DNA from: Planktomarina sp.
GTDB taxonomy: Bacteria > Pseudomonadota > Alphaproteobacteria > Rhodobacterales > Rhodobacteraceae
Direction of reading: 5' to 3'
DNA: 64,000 nt
Assembly: GCA_022425445.1 (NCBI GenBank)
Contig: JAKMFM010000168.1
Location: forward strand, 5,585 to 69,584
The position numbers were made by a program, and so were the translations under genes. The notes beneath the pieces are model-generated. The model saw only the letters and a program-made list of their open reading frames with translations, ran no database searches and was not told the origin of the DNA. Below are positions 53,899 to 63,694 of the stretch, one piece after another (position 1 is the stretch's first letter; every line of letters begins with the position of its first letter).

Positions 53899-55191
53899 AT
53901 GGCCAATGTTGTTGTGGTGGGCACCCAATGGGGTGACGAAGGCAAAGGCAAGATCGTGGATTGGCTTTCCGAACGCGCCGATGTGATTGCGCGCTTCCAA
54001 GGCGGTCACAATGCCGGTCATACGCTCGTGATCGGGGAGGCTGTCTATAAGCTGCATGCTTTACCCTCCGGCGTCGTGCGCGGCGGCAAACTATCGGTCA
54101 TTGGCAACGGCGTGGTGCTGGATCCTTGGCACCTGGTCAAGGAGATCGACGGAATTCGCGGTCAGGGAGTTGATATAACGCCAGAAAACCTAATGATCGC
54201 GGAAAATACTCCTTTGATTATGCCCTATCACGGTGAGCTGGATCGGGCGCGTGAAGGTCAGGTATCGGTTGCGAAAATCGGCACAACGGGTCGCGGCATT
54301 GGCCCGTGTTATGAAGATAAAGTCGGTCGACGGGTGATCCGTGTATCCGATTTGGCGGATTCAGCCACTTTGGAGCTGCGCGTCGATCGCGCCTTGCTGC
54401 ATCATAACCCCTTGCGCAAAGGTCTGGGTCTTGAGCCTGTAGACCGCGCAGGCTTATTGGCGCAGTTGCGTGAAATTGCGGTGCAGATCTTGCCCTATGC
54501 AGCGCCGGTCTGGAAAGTGTTGAACGAAAAACGCAAGGCTGGGAAGCGGATCTTATTTGAGGGGGCGCAGGGTGCTCTTTTGGATATTGACTTTGGCACC
54601 TATCCTTTCGTGACATCTTCGAATGTGATTGCCGGTCAAGCGGCCACAGGCACGGGCATTGGCCCGGGTGCGATTGATTATGTATTGGGAATCACCAAAG
54701 CCTATACCACCCGCGTCGGTGAAGGTCCGTTTCCCACGGAGTTGGATGATGCCGATGGCCAGCAACTTGGCGAACGTGGGCATGAATTTGGCACCACCAC
54801 CGGGCGCAAGCGCCGCTGCGGCTGGTTTGACGCCTGTCTGGTTCGGCAAACCTGCGCTACTTCTGGTGTGAATGGCATCTCACTGACCAAATTGGACGTG
54901 TTAGACGGGTTTGAAGAGCTGAAAATCTGTGTGGCATATGAGTTGGATGGCGAACGGCTGGATTATCTGCCCACCGCCGCCGATGCGCAAGCCCGCGTGA
55001 CACCGATCTATGAAACCATTGAAGGGTGGTCCGGCAGTACCGCCGGCGCGCGCTCTTGGGCGGATTTACCTGCGCAGGCGATTAAATATGTGCGGCGCAT
55101 TGAGGAGCTGATTGATTGCCCCGTGGCGCTGGTCTCGACTTCGCCAGAGCGCGAAGACACCATCCTCGTTACAGATCCGTTTGCAGACTGA
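53899..55191 (+). CDS. purA: Adenylosuccinate synthetase
   Basis: GTP-dependent first committed step from IMP to AMP. The product has 430 residues. The GTP-binding loop [16 protein letters not shown] at the N-terminus and NAGHTLVI are family signatures. The substrate loop [19 protein letters not shown] is present, here quoted in part. The ribosome site GAGGAC precedes the ATG. Its stop overlaps the DUF2842 start by one base (TGATG). Confidence 0.97.
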   Translation: MANVVVVGTQWGDEGKGKIVDWLSERADVIARFQGGHNAGHTLVIGEAVYKLHALPSGVVRGGKLSVIGNGVVLDPWHLVKEIDGIRGQGVDITPENLMIAENTPLIMPYHGELDRAREGQVSVAKIGTTGRGIGPCYEDKVGRRVIRVSDLADSATLELRVDRALLHHNPLRKGLGLEPVDRAGLLAQLREIAVQILPYAAPVWKVLNEKRKAGKRILFEGAQGALLDIDFGTYPFVTSSNVIAGQAATGTGIGPGAIDYVLGITKAYTTRVGEGPFPTELDDADGQQLGERGHEFGTTTGRKRRCGWFDACLVRQTCATSGVNGISLTKLDVLDGFEELKICVAYELDGERLDYLPTAADAQARVTPIYETIEGWSGSTAGARSWADLPAQAIKYVRRIEELIDCPVALVSTSPEREDTILVTDPFAD

Positions 55192-55418
55192 TGGCTCTGA
55201 GTTACAAAGCCCGCCGTCGTTGGTCGCTGCTGATCTTGGTTATCGGCTTGCCGGTCTATGCAGTCTTGGCCGTGAACCTTGTGGCGCTGCTGCCTGTGCT
55301 GCCGAAGTTCTTGGAATTCATCCTATATGTTGTGCTCGGCACCGCATGGGCGTTTCCACTGAAATTTGTCTTTAAAGGCATCGGTCAAGTGGATCCCGAT
55401 GCAGGTGACGACACTTAA
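55191..55418 (+). CDS. DUF2842 membrane protein
   Basis: Small membrane protein of 75 residues with two hydrophobic helices (LLILVIGLPVYAVLAVNLVA and ILYVVLGTAWAFPL) and a basic N-terminus. It is the DUF2842 family, restricted mostly to alphaproteobacteria and unassigned. The start shares a base with the purA stop, so it is translated by re-initiation after purA. The link with purine synthesis may be only positional. Confidence 0.82.
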   Translation: MALSYKARRRWSLLILVIGLPVYAVLAVNLVALLPVLPKFLEFILYVVLGTAWAFPLKFVFKGIGQVDPDAGDDT

Positions 55419-55494
55419 TCACATTTGCAGGGTGTCTCGCGCGGGGTCACGATGGCCCGCCGTGCCTAAAACCATGCATAGGGATCTGCCGATG

Positions 55495-55935
55495 CTACTC
55501 TGCGACCGCGTGTTTGCGACACCGGCCGGAGGTTAGATCGCAAAGATCCATAGTGGGCGTGCTTGGCACCTTTGTCTCCTCGGCCGCCGTCTCTTCGGTC
55601 GCGGTGGAGGGAGGGTGCTCGGGTGCCGGCTGCTCGGGTTTCGGTGCGGGCGGTGGCGGGGTAAATTGCGCGAACTTTGGCATTTTCCCGGTCAGCTTAT
55701 GCAACTGATCTATTAACTCCGCATCTTCGGGCAAGGAGAGTACGATTTTCGGATCGGGTTTGCGCAGCAAGCCTTCTAGCCCGTGCAGATCGACAAAGGG
55801 CGCAGGGGTCTCGTTCGGAGGTTCCGCGGCAGGCTGGGCTTCGGTCTTGACCTCAGGACCCGTGCCAGTCAACCATAACACGTCGACGCGATACTGCGGA
55901 GTGAGTAGAAATGAGGCCGGACGTTTGGCGGGCAT
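55495..55935 (-). CDS. Proline-rich hypothetical protein
   Basis: Protein of 146 residues that I do not recognise. The N-terminus MPAKRPASFLLTPQYRVDVL has no signal peptide. A proline- and glutamate-rich segment (TPPPPAPKPEQPAPEHPP) follows a short ordered part (LEGLLRKPDPKIVLSLPED), and a Cys pair lies near the end (DLCDLTSGRCRK). Length, start and isolation from other genes support coding, but composition is unusual and could be partly disordered. Neighbours are DUF2842 (convergent) and thiamine pyrophosphokinase (divergent). Confidence 0.5.
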   Translation of the reverse strand: MPAKRPASFLLTPQYRVDVLWLTGTGPEVKTEAQPAAEPPNETPAPFVDLHGLEGLLRKPDPKIVLSLPEDAELIDQLHKLTGKMPKFAQFTPPPPAPKPEQPAPEHPPSTATEETAAEETKVPSTPTMDLCDLTSGRCRKHAVAE

Positions 55936-56067
55936 GAGAGCAATCCGATGATGATCTGTTTGGTCTCTTCATAGGCTCGCTGTCCTTCAAAAATGTTAAT
56001 ACCGCGCCTGTCGGAGTTTCGCGGGGCAGCGTGAAACTTGGCGCAAAGACAAAGGGTGAGTTAATAG

Positions 56068-56742
56068 ATGACCGATGACAATTATTTGTGCCGCGCGTCA
56101 AAAATTTTGTTAATTGGTGCAGGCCCATCAACCGCTGAATTGATCCGCGAAATTTCAGTTTTTTCGGATGCGATCGTGGCGGCTGATGGGGGCTTTCGGG
56201 CGGCCGAAAACGCAGGGGCTCGGGCGATCTTGGTGGTGGGTGATATGGATTCGCAACACGACCTGCCGACCGATCAGGCTGTGGCGCATATTGCAGATCA
56301 AGAGACCACGGATTTCCAAAAATGCCTCGCGGTCTGCGATGCTGACGTATTTTTGGGCGTCGGGTTTCTTGGCGGGCGGTTGGATCATCAACTGGCGGCC
56401 TTCTCCGCCCTTCTCAATGAGCCGCGGCCCGTGGTTTTGGTTGACGAGGCGCAGCTGGTTTTCGTCGTGCCGCCAGAATTCTTTATGGATCTGGAGGCTG
56501 AGACACCCGTGGGGTTTTACCCCATGGTGCCCATTCAAGCGAGTTTGCGCGGGGTGCGCTGGCCGCTTTCAAATGCGGCGATGAGCCCGATGGGGCAGAT
56601 TGCGACTTCGAATAGTGCCTTAGGCGGTACGCTGGAAATTTCCGTGGATGGGCCAGGGCTGCTGGCAATTCTGCCGCGCCGCGACCTTGCGGGTGTTCTC
56701 ACCGCTTTAGACAGAGGCTTTGGTAAAGCGCAGCACCAATAA
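56068..56742 (+). CDS. thiN: Thiamine pyrophosphokinase
   Basis: Transfers pyrophosphate from ATP to thiamine to make the cofactor ThDP directly, which points to thiamine salvage. The product has 224 residues. The N-terminal AADGGFRAAENAGARAILVV with GDMDS and the following DQETTDFQKCL are the thiN/TPK signatures. Its last 36 bases overlap the 3' end of the convergent EamA gene. Confidence 0.9.
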   Translation: MTDDNYLCRASKILLIGAGPSTAELIREISVFSDAIVAADGGFRAAENAGARAILVVGDMDSQHDLPTDQAVAHIADQETTDFQKCLAVCDADVFLGVGFLGGRLDHQLAAFSALLNEPRPVVLVDEAQLVFVVPPEFFMDLEAETPVGFYPMVPIQASLRGVRWPLSNAAMSPMGQIATSNSALGGTLEISVDGPGLLAILPRRDLAGVLTALDRGFGKAQHQ

Positions 56743-57591
56743 CCCTGCGGTAACCGTCACGATGATCCCAGCCGCCGCCATGCCGTTGGGCAGATCGTCG
56801 AAGAGCAACAGGCCATAAAGCGCGCCGAAAGGAATTTCGAGATATTGCACGGGCGCCACCGTGGGCGCAGAGGCATAGCGCAGCGCCCATGTCATGCTCA
56901 AATGCGCCAAAGTGCCCAAAACTCCGAGGCCCAGTAATGCGGAAAATTCAAATCCGGTGACCGGGATGATGGTCACAGATGGAATGCCCAAAGCCGAGCC
57001 GAAAGCTGCAATAGGTAAGAGAATCACCATGGCGCAGACGCCGTTTGCCGCCTGTAAATCAACGGGTTCGATATGTTTGGATATCTTGCGGGTGATGAAC
57101 ATAAAGCCGGTAAATAACACGGCGACCACCAGTGGCAAAAGTGCAGGCCAACCGACCTCGGCAAAGCTGGGCTGTACCACCATCAAGGTGCCAATGAAGC
57201 CAAGCAGGCAAAGTCCGAGGCTCAAAGGGCTGGCCCGGTCACCGGTCATCCAACCGACCCCCAAGATAAGGAAGGGCAGGACATAGGCAATTGCAATAGC
57301 ATCAGCGAGGGGCAGATAGCGCAGCGAGAGAAAGAAAAAAGAAATTGCCACCAGATGCAAAATCGACCGCAGAATGACATAGCCAAGCCGATCCGCGCGC
57401 ATCCAAGTGTCGTGGCGGCTGGTCCAGAGGTTGCGGCGCACCAAAAACAACTGGGCGATAAACCGGGCAATGACCACTTGCAGCAATGGAATTCCATCGC
57501 CCAAAATTTTGACCAAAGCATCACTGGCCGGCGCCAGAACACAAAAGCCAATCATCAACAAGAGACCTAAGCGATTGTTATCCTGAGCCAT
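56707..57591 (-). CDS. EamA/DMT-family transporter
   Basis: Inner-membrane protein of 294 residues with about ten hydrophobic segments and two internal EamA repeats. The entry GFCVLAPASDALVKILGDG and the repeat-2 PVQYLEIPFGALYGLLLF are typical of S-adenosylmethionine/threonine-like DMT exporters of this group. Substrate unknown. It overlaps thiN at the 3' end by 36 bases and lies upstream of nothing else in its direction; sdaA, read the same way, ends 30 bases before its start, so the two could share a message. Confidence 0.82.
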   Translation of the reverse strand: MAQDNNRLGLLLMIGFCVLAPASDALVKILGDGIPLLQVVIARFIAQLFLVRRNLWTSRHDTWMRADRLGYVILRSILHLVAISFFFLSLRYLPLADAIAIAYVLPFLILGVGWMTGDRASPLSLGLCLLGFIGTLMVVQPSFAEVGWPALLPLVVAVLFTGFMFITRKISKHIEPVDLQAANGVCAMVILLPIAAFGSALGIPSVTIIPVTGFEFSALLGLGVLGTLAHLSMTWALRYASAPTVAPVQYLEIPFGALYGLLLFDDLPNGMAAAGIIVTVTAGLLVLRFTKASV

Positions 57592-57621
57592 GGAATACTT
57601 TCATATTGAGGTTTGGATTGC

Positions 57622-58995
57622 TCAGCAGTTGGGTACATTTACGGCCAATCCACCCAGCGAAGTTTCCTTGTATTTTTCATGCATGTCCAGACCGGTTTGC
57701 CGCATTGTTTCGACGCAGGCATCGAGTGATACCAAATGCGTGCCATCGCCGCGCATCGACAGGCTGGCGGCGGAGACTGCTTTGATACAGCCGAGACCAT
57801 TGCGCTCGATACAAGGCACTTGCACCAGGCCTTTGACAGGGTCGCAGGTCATGCCCAAGTGATGCTCTAAAGCTATTTCTGCGGCGTTTTCCACCTGCTC
57901 GGGGCTGCCGCCCAAGACGGCGCAAAGACCGGCGGCGGCCATGGCCGACGCACTGCCCACCTCTGCTTGGCAGCCACATTCCGCGCCCGAAATGCTGGCA
58001 TTGAATTTGATGAGCCCGCCGATTGCGGCAGCAGTGAGCAAAAATTCTGGGATGCGCCTTGCGGTGGCCCCCGGCACATGATCGAGCCAATAGCGCAAAG
58101 TGGCAGGGACCACACCGGCCGCGCCATTGGTCGGCGCGGTCACGACCTGCCCGCCGGCGGCATTTTCCTCATTAACCGCCATCGCATAAACGCTCATCCA
58201 ATCATTGATCGTATGCGGGGCGGGCATATTGAGCCCGCGCTCGGCCACTAAGGCCTCGTGAATGGGTTTCGCCCTGCGTTTCACGTTCAAACCGCCGGGC
58301 AGGATGCCGCCCCGCTCAAGCCCGCGATTGATGCACTCATTCATTACATCCCAAATTTTGGCCAAGCCGCGGTCGAGCGCGGCAGCGCTGCGACGGCTCA
58401 ACTCATTCTCGCGTTTGATCTGTGCGATGGATTTTCCCTGAGCGGCGCAAAGGGCCAGCAACTCATTGGCCGTGTTGAACTCATGGGGGTAGGGATCCAT
58501 GTCACCGGTCGATACTCCGCTGGCCATCTCTTCGGCTGTGACCACAAAGCCGCCGCCGATCGAATAATAGGTCTGCTGCAAGATCACATCGCCCTGCGCA
58601 TCCGTCGCCATGAGGATCATACCGTTGGTATGACCTGGCAGGGATGGGCCAAAGTCAAATGCAATGTCACTGGCCGGATCGAGAGAAAGTGTTCCAAGCC
58701 CTTCCGGGCTGACCATCTTGGTGCGCTTCATGGCCTCTAGCGCGTCTTCAGCGCTGGCGGCGTCATAGGTCTCGGGCGAAAACCCAGCCAATCCGAGAAG
58801 CGTTGCGCGATCTGTTGCATGTCCCACGCCGGTGAAGGCCAAAGAGCCATGGAGGCGCGCCTTCAGGCCGGCGGCCTCAAAAGGGCTGGCGCGCAGCAGA
58901 TCCAAAAACAGACCCGCCGCAACCATTGGGCCCATCGTATGCGATGAGCTTGGTCCAATCCCGACTTTGAACATGTCAAAAACAGATAGAAACAT
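57622..58995 (-). CDS. sdaA: L-serine dehydratase (iron-sulfur type)
   Basis: Deaminates L-serine to pyruvate. The product has 457 residues, the fused single-chain form. The opening [20 protein letters not shown] is diagnostic. Cysteines for the [4Fe-4S] cluster are in [17 protein letters not shown] and the distal region; [20 protein letters not shown] is the conserved core, here quoted to 20 residues. The ATG at 58995 has AAGAGG upstream; the open frame to 59067 lacks homology. It diverges from rpiA across a 248-base gap with an inverted repeat. Confidence 0.95.
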   Translation of the reverse strand: MFLSVFDMFKVGIGPSSSHTMGPMVAAGLFLDLLRASPFEAAGLKARLHGSLAFTGVGHATDRATLLGLAGFSPETYDAASAEDALEAMKRTKMVSPEGLGTLSLDPASDIAFDFGPSLPGHTNGMILMATDAQGDVILQQTYYSIGGGFVVTAEEMASGVSTGDMDPYPHEFNTANELLALCAAQGKSIAQIKRENELSRRSAAALDRGLAKIWDVMNECINRGLERGGILPGGLNVKRRAKPIHEALVAERGLNMPAPHTINDWMSVYAMAVNEENAAGGQVVTAPTNGAAGVVPATLRYWLDHVPGATARRIPEFLLTAAAIGGLIKFNASISGAECGCQAEVGSASAMAAAGLCAVLGGSPEQVENAAEIALEHHLGMTCDPVKGLVQVPCIERNGLGCIKAVSAASLSMRGDGTHLVSLDACVETMRQTGLDMHEKYKETSLGGLAVNVPNC

Positions 58996-59069
58996 CACAG
59001 ACCTCTTGGGAGCGCATAGCTTGGGTTGATCATGGTTTGACCGGCCTTGGCGGCGGAAATGCGACACTT

Positions 59070-59110
59070 TTCCCTAGGTCTACGTCTGCTCCTTTCATGG
59101 AGCAAGGGAA
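59070..59110. repeat. Nested inverted repeat in the sdaA/rpiA gap
   Basis: TTCCCT (59070-59075) pairs with AGGGAA (59105-59110) around a perfect inner hairpin TGCTCC-tttcat-GGAGCA (59087-59104). It lies between the divergent sdaA and rpiA genes, nearer to sdaA. It could be a regulator site or a leader structure. The rest of this 248-base gap shows only a TATATAG-like stretch near 59211. Confidence 0.5.
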
Positions 59111-59243
59111 TATGCAGCGTTTTGTCGCCAGGACGTTGGAACTATGCCCGGCCCTGTGTTGAGTTTGAAAGATGAAATCGGGCCTCGCGCATTGTGTCAA
59201 CTTCGGTCTATATAGCTGTGAAAATCACCAGGAGTCACTTTAT

Positions 59244-59963
59244 ATGTTTGCCGATTTACCCCCTGCCGATCAGGCAAAATACGTCGCGGCCAAGCGCGCT
59301 GTTGAATTTGTCGAAGATGGTATGAAACTCGGGCTGGGCACTGGCTCAACGGCGGCTTGGATGGTGCGGTGTTTGGCGGATCGGGTGAAAACCGAAGGGC
59401 TGCGAATTCAAGGCGTGCCCACCTCGACCCGCACAGCGGATTTGGCCCGTGAGCTGGGTTTGGACGTGGTGAGCCTTGATCAAGCTGGACATCTGGATAT
59501 CACCATTGATGGCACCGATGAATTTGATCGCGCGTTGAACCTCATCAAAGGCGGCGGCGGGGCGCTTTTGCAAGAAAAGATCGTCGCCTCCGCCTCCGAT
59601 CAGATGATTGTGATTGCTGATTTTGACAAGCACGTGCCGCATCTTGGAAAATTCCCGCTGCCGGTGGAGGTTTTGGGGTTTGGCTTGGCCTCATCGCGCG
59701 AACATATCGCGCGGCTTTTGGCCGATCATGGGTTGGTGGATCGCGATATCACCATGCGCATGCAGGGCGATGCCCCCTTTGTGACTGACGAGGGGAATTT
59801 CATTCTCGACTTGCATTTGGAACAAATTCCGGATGCGCCGGCCTTAGCGATCGCGCTCAATCAAGTGCCGGGTGTGGTTGAAAATGGCTTATTTATTCAT
59901 ATCTGTGATCGAGTCATTCTCGGCGCGAGCGATGGGCGCATTGAAGAGCACGTTCGGCCGTAA
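59244..59963 (+). CDS. rpiA: Ribose-5-phosphate isomerase A
   Basis: Interconverts ribose- and ribulose-5-phosphate in the pentose phosphate pathway. The product has 239 residues. The phosphate loop LGLGTGSTAAWMV and the catalytic Asp/Glu region DGTDEFDRALNLIKGGGGAL are intact. The ATG at 59244 follows an AGGAG site; the open frame to 59172 is not homologous. gor follows after 64 bases in the same direction, a pairing that links NADPH supply to glutathione reduction. Confidence 0.96.
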   Translation: MFADLPPADQAKYVAAKRAVEFVEDGMKLGLGTGSTAAWMVRCLADRVKTEGLRIQGVPTSTRTADLARELGLDVVSLDQAGHLDITIDGTDEFDRALNLIKGGGGALLQEKIVASASDQMIVIADFDKHVPHLGKFPLPVEVLGFGLASSREHIARLLADHGLVDRDITMRMQGDAPFVTDEGNFILDLHLEQIPDAPALAIALNQVPGVVENGLFIHICDRVILGASDGRIEEHVRP

Positions 59964-60027
59964 CAGGCCAAGCGCTTCGGTTTCGGATCAAGAGGCGATG
60001 GACCTCTGATTTCAATAGGGGACGAAT

Positions 60028-61386
60028 ATGTCTTTTGATTATGATCTTTTTGTAATTGGCGGTGGCTCTGGCGGTGTGCGCGCCGCGCGTGTCGCAGCTT
60101 CGGATACCGGGGCCAAAGTCGGTTTGGCGGAAGAGAGCCGTTATGGGGGCACCTGCGTGATCCGTGGCTGTGTGCCGAAAAAACTGATGGTGTTTGCCTC
60201 AACTTACGCGCCTGCAATGGAGCAGGCTGCGGCCTATGGTTGGGACGTGCAGATGGGCGTATTTAACTGGCCTGGATTTCGGAGCAATCTGGAAGGTGAG
60301 CTGGACCGGCTCGAAGGCATCTATCGCCGCTTGTTGCAAAACTCTGGTGTCGAGACCTTTGACATGCGCGCGACGGTGGACGCACCGCATGCGGTGCGTT
60401 TGGCCGATGGCCGGGTTGTGACCGCCAAGGTGATCTTGCTGGCCACAGGCGGCTGGCCCTCAGTGCCGGATGTTCCTGGCGCCGAATATGCCATCACTTC
60501 AAACGAAATTTTTCATCTACAGGCTTTGCCCAAGCGAATTTTGATCGTGGGCGGCGGCTATATCGCTTGTGAATTTGCCGGCATTCTCAACGGTCTTGGG
60601 GTGGAAACCCATCTTTGGTATCGGGGCGAGGCCGTGTTGCGCGGCTTTGATACAGAGGCCAGGGATGTGATTGTGCAAGGCATGCAAGAGCGTGGTGTCC
60701 AGATGCAGATGCGCACCAATGTGACTCGCATTGAAAAGCAAGGCTCGGGCTACAGCGTCACAGATACCCAAGGTGCGCGCCATGATTTTGATGTTGTGAT
60801 GTATGCCACAGGCCGCAGCCCCAAAAGCGCCGGATTGGGGCTTGAGGCTCTGGGCATTGGTTTGGATGCAGCGGGCGCGGTGCAGGTGGATGAATTTTCT
60901 CAGACTTCGGTGCCTTCGATTTATGCGGTTGGCGATGTGACCAACCGTGTCAATCTGACGCCGGTGGCGATCCGTGAGGGCATGGCCTTTGTTGAGACCG
61001 CCCTGAAGGGCAATCCGACTCCTGTGGATCACGCATTGATCCCAACGGCTGTATTCACCCAGCCGGAATTTGGCACCATTGGGCTGAGCGAGGAGCAAGC
61101 CCGGGCGCAAGAGCCCATTGAAGTCTATGCAACTGCCTTTCGCCCAATGAATATTTCCTTTATTGATGCGCCGACTAAAGTGCTAATGAAATTGGTTGTG
61201 AGCCAAAAGACCCGTAAAATTTTGGGCTGTCACATCGTCGCAGATGGTGCAGGTGAGATGATCCAACTGGCGGGGATAGCCGTGAAAATGGGAGCGACAA
61301 AAGAAGATTTCGACCGTGTGTGTGCCGTGCATCCCACCGTGTCTGAAGAACTTGTGACAATGAAAACGCCTGTGCGGACCGCTTGA
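60028..61386 (+). CDS. gor: Glutathione-disulfide reductase
   Basis: FAD enzyme that reduces GSSG with NADPH. The product has 452 residues. The redox cysteines are C43 and C48 in GGTCVIRGCVPKK, the wording of alphaproteobacterial and plant enzymes rather than the GGTCVNVGC of E. coli. The NAD(P) fold starts RILIVGGGYIACEFAG, and the C-terminal catalytic His is in AVHPTVSEE. It follows rpiA in the same direction. hflK begins 63 bases later, possibly a separate unit. Confidence 0.95.
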   Translation: MSFDYDLFVIGGGSGGVRAARVAASDTGAKVGLAEESRYGGTCVIRGCVPKKLMVFASTYAPAMEQAAAYGWDVQMGVFNWPGFRSNLEGELDRLEGIYRRLLQNSGVETFDMRATVDAPHAVRLADGRVVTAKVILLATGGWPSVPDVPGAEYAITSNEIFHLQALPKRILIVGGGYIACEFAGILNGLGVETHLWYRGEAVLRGFDTEARDVIVQGMQERGVQMQMRTNVTRIEKQGSGYSVTDTQGARHDFDVVMYATGRSPKSAGLGLEALGIGLDAAGAVQVDEFSQTSVPSIYAVGDVTNRVNLTPVAIREGMAFVETALKGNPTPVDHALIPTAVFTQPEFGTIGLSEEQARAQEPIEVYATAFRPMNISFIDAPTKVLMKLVVSQKTRKILGCHIVADGAGEMIQLAGIAVKMGATKEDFDRVCAVHPTVSEELVTMKTPVRTA

Positions 61387-61449
61387 AATTTTCAAAGCAG
61401 AGCACAGATAGAACTGGAGCGCAGAATGACTGTGAAGGGAAACAGCTGA

Positions 61450-62625
61450 ATGGCGGATAATAACGGTGGACCTTGGGGCGGCGGCGGAAGCGGCGGTAAC
61501 CGAGGCAATGGCGGCGGGAATGATCGGGGTCCAGACGGGCCGCAAATCCCGGAAATTGATGAACTGATGCGCAAAGGTCAGGAGCAATTGCGCGTATTGA
61601 TGGGCGGTAAAGGCAGCGGTGGCACGGGTGGCGGCAGCGGAACGGGCGGCGGCGGAGATGCGGGCATCCCGCGCAGCACCTTCGTCCTGGCTGGGCTTGC
61701 CGCTGTTGGTATGTGGCTCTTCGCATCCTTCTATACTGTCAAGCCAGAGGAGCAATCTGTTGAGCTCTTCCTCGGTGAATTCAATGAAATTGGCACCAAT
61801 GGTCTGAATTTCGCGCCCTGGCCCTTTGTGACCTATGAGAAGTTCAACGTCACCACCAACCGCACCGAATCTCTTGGCATTAATGATAGCCGTGACAGCG
61901 GATTGGGCTTGATGCTGACCACCGATGAAAACATCGTGGATATCGACTTCCAAGTGGTTTGGAACATCAAAAATTCGTCGGACTTTCTGTTTAGCCTAAA
62001 AGAACCGGAGCAATCTATACGGGCAATTTCGGAAGCGGCGATGCGTGAAGTGATTGCGCAATCGGAATTGGCACCTATTTTGAACCGAGACCGCGCTGCA
62101 ATTGAAGCAAATGTGCGGCAATTGATTCAAAAAACACTGGATGAGCGCGAGACTGGGATTTCTGTCGTCCGGGTCAACTTTAACAAAGTGGATCCGCCGA
62201 GCCGTCAGGTGATCGTGACGGCCGCTGACGGGGCGCAAAAGCGCGTGTCGGTGATTGATGCCTTCCGCGATGTGCAAGCCGCAGAGCAAGAGCGCGATCA
62301 GCGCGAGCGTCAAGCGGATGCATATGCCAACCAACGTCTCGCTGAAGCGCGGGGTGCTGCGGCGCAGCTGCTAGAGGCTGCAGAAGGCTACCGCGCCTCT
62401 GTCGTCAACGCCGCTCTCGGGGAGGCCAGCCAATTCTCAGCAGTCTTGGCCGAATACAAAGAGGCTCCCGAGGTCACCCGCCGTCGCCTCTACATTGAGA
62501 CTTTAGAAAAAGTCTTGGGCGATGTGGATAAGATCATCATGGATAATGGTGAGGGCGGCCAGGGTGTTGTGCCCTATTTGCCGCTGAATGAATTGCGCAA
62601 ATCAGCACGAGGAGGGTCAAACTAA
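61450..62625 (+). CDS. hflK: FtsH modulator HflK
   Basis: SPFH/prohibitin-type membrane protein that with HflC surrounds FtsH and tunes its proteolysis. The product has 391 residues. The N-terminal cytoplasmic part is very glycine-rich (NNGGPWGGGGSGGNRGNG and GGTGGGSGTGGGGD) and precedes one transmembrane segment (STFVLAGLAAVGMWLFASFY). The band-7 domain follows with SVELFLGEFNEIGTNGLNF. A charged coiled-coil region (QAAEQERDQRERQADAYANQ) lies near residue 280. Its stop overlaps the hflC start by one base. Confidence 0.94.
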   Translation: MADNNGGPWGGGGSGGNRGNGGGNDRGPDGPQIPEIDELMRKGQEQLRVLMGGKGSGGTGGGSGTGGGGDAGIPRSTFVLAGLAAVGMWLFASFYTVKPEEQSVELFLGEFNEIGTNGLNFAPWPFVTYEKFNVTTNRTESLGINDSRDSGLGLMLTTDENIVDIDFQVVWNIKNSSDFLFSLKEPEQSIRAISEAAMREVIAQSELAPILNRDRAAIEANVRQLIQKTLDERETGISVVRVNFNKVDPPSRQVIVTAADGAQKRVSVIDAFRDVQAAEQERDQRERQADAYANQRLAEARGAAAQLLEAAEGYRASVVNAALGEASQFSAVLAEYKEAPEVTRRRLYIETLEKVLGDVDKIIMDNGEGGQGVVPYLPLNELRKSARGGSN

Positions 62626-63512
62626 TGTCTATGAGATCTCGTATTGCAGTGATCATGGCCGCCGTGATCGCGGTTGCAGGGTTGATGTCCTTGTTCATCG
62701 TGGATGAGCGCGAAAAAGTGTTGGTGCTGCGGTTTGGCCAGATCAAACAGGTCAAAACAGATCCCGGCCTGGGCTTTAAGATCCCATGGCTGGATCAAGT
62801 TGTGCGCTTTGATGACCGGATTTTGTCTTTGGAAACCCCGGTGATCGAGGTGACCCCGGCTGATGACCGTCGTCTCGAGGTGGATGCTTTTGTTATGTAT
62901 CGTATCGCTGATATCGTGCAGTTCCGTCAGGCCTTGGGCGCGGGCGGTGAGCGCGAAGCCAGCATTCAGCTCAATGACATTCTCGACGGTCAGATCCGGG
63001 CGGTTCTCGGGGCCGATGGGGTGACGTCAAATGCCATTTTGTCGCCAGAACGGTCCCGCTTGATGGAGCTGATCCGTGCCGAGGCTCAAACGCGTGCAAA
63101 GGATCTGGGGCTGGATGTGGTAGATGTGCGCTTGCGTCAGACCAACTTGCCAGAGCAAAACTTCGATGCAACTTTGCAGCGTATGATCGCCGAGCGGGAA
63201 CGCGAAGCGACTGATGAACGCGCCCGAGGCCGCGAAGCGGCGCAGCGCGTCACAGCGGTTGCGGACCGGACCTATGAAGAAACGCTGTCTGCTGCCAAGC
63301 GGGATGCTTTGATCATTGAAGGGGAAGCCGATGCGGAACGTACCCGGATTTTGGCAGATGCCTTTGGTGCAGATCCTGAGTTTTTCGATTTCTATCGCTC
63401 GCTTGCGGCTTATGAGGCTTCTATCCTTGGCGGAAATTCAACTTTGGTGATCCCACCAGATCATGAATTTTTGACCTATATGAAGTCCGCGACGCCGCGT
63501 GTTTCTGAGTGA
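62625..63512 (+). CDS. hflC: FtsH modulator HflC
   Basis: Partner of HflK, one N-terminal membrane segment (IAVIMAAVIAVAGLMSLFIV) and a periplasmic band-7 domain (EREKVLVLRF-type, here DEREKVLVLRFGQIKQV). The product has 295 residues. A charged helix with EREREATDERARGREAAQ would pair with the HflK coiled coil. It overlaps hflK by one base and the DUF2065 gene by four, so the three are co-translated. Confidence 0.94.
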   Translation: MSMRSRIAVIMAAVIAVAGLMSLFIVDEREKVLVLRFGQIKQVKTDPGLGFKIPWLDQVVRFDDRILSLETPVIEVTPADDRRLEVDAFVMYRIADIVQFRQALGAGGEREASIQLNDILDGQIRAVLGADGVTSNAILSPERSRLMELIRAEAQTRAKDLGLDVVDVRLRQTNLPEQNFDATLQRMIAEREREATDERARGREAAQRVTAVADRTYEETLSAAKRDALIIEGEADAERTRILADAFGADPEFFDFYRSLAAYEASILGGNSTLVIPPDHEFLTYMKSATPRVSE

Positions 63513-63694
63513 TTGATAACATCTTAATTGGCCTTGCGGCCGTTTTGATTGCAGAGGGGCTGGTTTATCTACTGGCCCCTCACGCCCTTGAAACCCTGCT
63601 GAAAGCTCTTAGCACCATGTCGCTCTCTGCGCGCCGACAAATGGGAGCTATGCTATGTCTTGGCGGGTGCATCCTCTTGGCGCTGAGTCTGTGA
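63509..63694 (+). CDS. DUF2065 membrane protein
   Basis: Protein of 61 residues with a GTG start overlapping the hflC stop. It has two hydrophobic helices (LIGLAAVLIAEGLVYLLAPH and the C-terminal LCLGGCILLALSL) and is the DUF2065 family, which commonly follows hflC. Function unknown; an accessory role with HflKC/FtsH is a fair guess from the conserved position. Confidence 0.85.
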   Translation: MIDNILIGLAAVLIAEGLVYLLAPHALETLLKALSTMSLSARRQMGAMLCLGGCILLALSL

